64,000 nt of DNA from the NCBI RefSeq assembly GCF_020831365.1, contig NZ_JAJHPV010000004.1, positions 310,001 through 374,000 of the forward strand. Direction: 5' to 3'. The notes beneath the pieces are model-generated. The model searched no databases and was not told the DNA's origin. It was given only the letters and a program-made list of their open reading frames with translations. Positions 62,601-64,000 of this stretch are shown here, in pieces (the first letter of the stretch is position 1; every line of letters begins with the position of its first letter). Origin of the DNA: Massilia agrisoli (lineage in GTDB: Bacteria > Pseudomonadota > Gammaproteobacteria > Burkholderiales > Burkholderiaceae_D). The translations under genes were made by a program, and so were the position numbers.

Positions 62601-63284
62601 TTAGATGTGTGCCGCGGCAGCCAGGGGATTGGCCTTGCCATTAAAACCGGTGACGTACGACGGAGCCACTTCGCCCACGCCCGCCACCTTGAGGAGAATG
62701 CCGCCGGACGCCGTCATGCGCACCGACTCGAGGCGTCCGTTGACTTCGATTTCAGGCTGCTGGCCGTTGGCGGTCGTAACCGCCATCGAATACTTGCCTG
62801 GTGGCAGACCGAGTGCGGCCGGGTCGATGGTGAACGGCAGCGGACCGGCGCCGTGCGAACCGAGCGCCACCTTGTGCTGGACGCCGTCGGCGCCGGTCAG
62901 CACCAGTTCGTTCGACGCACTTGGCGAGGTCAGCGTGATGTTGCCCTGGACTTTTTCGCCGTCGAGCTGGACGCTGTCGGCGGCGACCACCACATCGCTG
63001 CCGACCTGCGCGCCAAGCGCCAGTACCTGCAGGCTTTGCAGCACGCTGGCCGAGGTGCTGTTCATCTTGGCCATGTTCTGCAGCGCTTCGGTCTGGCTCA
63101 GCTGCGACAGCTGGTTGACGAACTGGGTCGGGTCGCTCGGCGACAGCGGGTCCTGGTTGCGGATCTGGGCAACCAGCAGCTTGGTGAACATGTCCGCCGT
63201 TTCGCTTGGGGCGCTGGAGGACAGCACGTCGGAGGTGCTGGCGCCGGCGCCGTTGTTATTGCCATTGATGTTATTGGTCAGCAT
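62601..63284 (-). CDS. flgD: Flagellar hook-capping protein FlgD
   Basis: 227 residues. An Asn-rich start (MLTNNINGNNNGAGAS) and the export and capping motif MFTKLLVAQIRNQDPLSPSD, PTQFVNQLSQLSQTEALQNM are followed by a FlgD Ig-like/tudor part (LGLPPGKYSMAVTTANGQQ). It scaffolds hook assembly. It starts 2 bases after the flgC stop. Confidence 0.95.
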   Translation of the reverse strand: MLTNNINGNNNGAGASTSDVLSSSAPSETADMFTKLLVAQIRNQDPLSPSDPTQFVNQLSQLSQTEALQNMAKMNSTSASVLQSLQVLALGAQVGSDVVVAADSVQLDGEKVQGNITLTSPSASNELVLTGADGVQHKVALGSHGAGPLPFTIDPAALGLPPGKYSMAVTTANGQQPEIEVNGRLESVRMTASGGILLKVAGVGEVAPSYVTGFNGKANPLAAAAHI

Positions 63285-63286
63285 GA

Positions 63287-63706
63287 TCAGCTTTCGCCAA
63301 GACGGAGCAGCGATGCCTGCATGGACTTGATCCTGCCCAGCACCTCTACATTGGTTTCAAAAGCACGCGATGCCGCCATCATGTCGGTCATCTCGGCTAC
63401 CTGGTTGACGTTCGGGTAGTACACCATGCCGTCGGCGTCGGCCACCGGATTGTCCGGTTCGTAGGCCTTGCGCAGCGGCTCGGCGCTTTCGACCACGTCG
63501 AGCACCTGCACCTGGCTGCCTGGGGTCAGCTTGCCGCTACCGTTGTCGAGGATGGCGGCGAACACCGGCTTGCGCGCGCGGTAGGTTTCGGCTTCGGAAC
63601 CGCCCACCGAGTCGGCGTTGGCCAGGTTCGAGGCCACGGTATTGAGCCGCACCGACTGGGCCGCCATGGCCGAGCCTGCGATCTGGGAAATGTCTTTGAA
63701 GCTCAT
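63287..63706 (-). CDS. flgC: Flagellar proximal rod protein FlgC
   Basis: 139 residues. N-terminus IAGSAMAAQSVRLNTVASNL with NLANADSVGGSEAETYRAR and C-terminus YPNVNQVAEMTDMMAASRAF with ETNVEVLGRIK. It is a proximal rod component that starts 2 bases after the flgB stop. Confidence 0.96.
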   Translation of the reverse strand: MSFKDISQIAGSAMAAQSVRLNTVASNLANADSVGGSEAETYRARKPVFAAILDNGSGKLTPGSQVQVLDVVESAEPLRKAYEPDNPVADADGMVYYPNVNQVAEMTDMMAASRAFETNVEVLGRIKSMQASLLRLGES

Positions 63707-63708
63707 TG

Positions 63709-64000
63709 TTATTGTCCCTCGATGGCTTTGTTCAGGCCGCGCAGCTTCATGTTGATGAAGGTCAGGCTGGTCTGGAAATCGGAAGCGTTCTGCGAGAACG
63801 CCGCCTGCTCAATGCCGATCTCGACGGTGTTGCCGTCGGCGCTAGGGTGGAAAGGCACGCGGTACTGCGCGGTGCCGTCGCTGAAGCCCGGCAGGGTGTC
63901 CGCTTCGCCGTCGATGCGTTCCTGCAGCACGCTGGCGAAGTCGATGTCGCGCGCCGTGAAGCCAGGCGTGCTTTCATTGGCAATGTTGGATGCCAGCACA
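63709..64000 (-). CDS. flgB: Flagellar proximal rod protein FlgB, 5-prime end outside window
   Basis: The last 97 codons are visible; the gene continues beyond the right edge. LASNIANESTPGFTARDIDF and QNASDFQTSLTFINMKLRGL with the terminal helix are FlgB-type proximal rod sequence. An internal GTG at 63999 is not a start. It is the first gene of the flgBCDEFGHIJKL series as seen here. Confidence 0.93.
   Translation of the reverse strand, partial: VLASNIANESTPGFTARDIDFASVLQERIDGEADTLPGFSDGTAQYRVPFHPSADGNTVEIGIEQAAFSQNASDFQTSLTFINMKLRGLNKAIEGQ

Overview
The window is high-GC chromosomal DNA that I read as an Oxalobacteraceae-type betaproteobacterium (Massilia/Duganella-like). The evidence is the three large TonB-dependent receptors, the scpB-rluB / rimP-nusA-infB-rbfA-truB / typA order, the flg operon with a rod-binding-only FlgJ, and the REP-like repeats between genes. 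That assignment is an inference; no rRNA or tRNA gene is present to test it.

Layout. 1-9169: three TonB-dependent receptors on the minus strand (the first cut by the window edge), interrupted by a plus-strand aroG. aroG has its own promoter, a Phe/Tyr-rich leader peptide and a terminator, which together form a classical attenuator. 9814-13471: peptide-type ABC importer genes (two permeases and a fused double ATPase) with no binding protein. 13526-14345: an orphan gene of 155 residues whose upstream region carries a helically phased array of about ten copies of a GTCTAAAAC-like motif. 14346-16482: a DedA-rhodanese fusion and glucokinase. 16492-21704: a visibly lower-GC island on the minus strand with an HlyD-type adaptor, a double-glycine leader peptide precursor, a secreted alpha/beta hydrolase with an embedded EF-hand loop, and a C39 peptidase-containing ABC exporter. 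This looks like a self-contained peptide maturation and export system.

22218-33689: housekeeping genes for chromosome segregation, rRNA modification, transcription and translation (scpB, rluB, rimP, nusA, infB, rbfA, truB, typA). 33943-54300: a catabolic block that matches the furan (2-furoate / 2,5-furandicarboxylate) pathway described as hmf in Cupriavidus basilensis. It holds a LysR regulator, UbiX and UbiD (HmfG, HmfF), an AraC regulator, a three-subunit molybdenum hydroxylase (HmfABC, with a C-terminal CoxG-like domain on HmfA), an acyl-CoA ligase (HmfD) and an enoyl-CoA hydratase-family protein (HmfE). Two complete ABC importers (a five-gene branched-chain amino acid type and a three-gene taurine/nitrate type) are woven into the same gene train, followed by an aldehyde dehydrogenase homologue that has lost its catalytic residues and an alpha/beta hydrolase. 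54380-64000: the flgBCDEFGHIJKL operon on the minus strand, flgB cut by the window edge, with one extra unrecognised gene at its 3-prime end.

How the parts work together: UbiX would supply prenylated FMN to the UbiD decarboxylase, which would turn furandicarboxylate into furoate. HmfD would activate furoate to furoyl-CoA, HmfABC would hydroxylate it, and HmfE would help open and release the product as 2-oxoglutarate. The importers would bring in the acids. These roles rest on family and gene-order recognition only. The most interesting items are the peptide export island, the aroG attenuator, the phased repeat array, and the furan cluster with its dual importers and dead aldehyde dehydrogenase.
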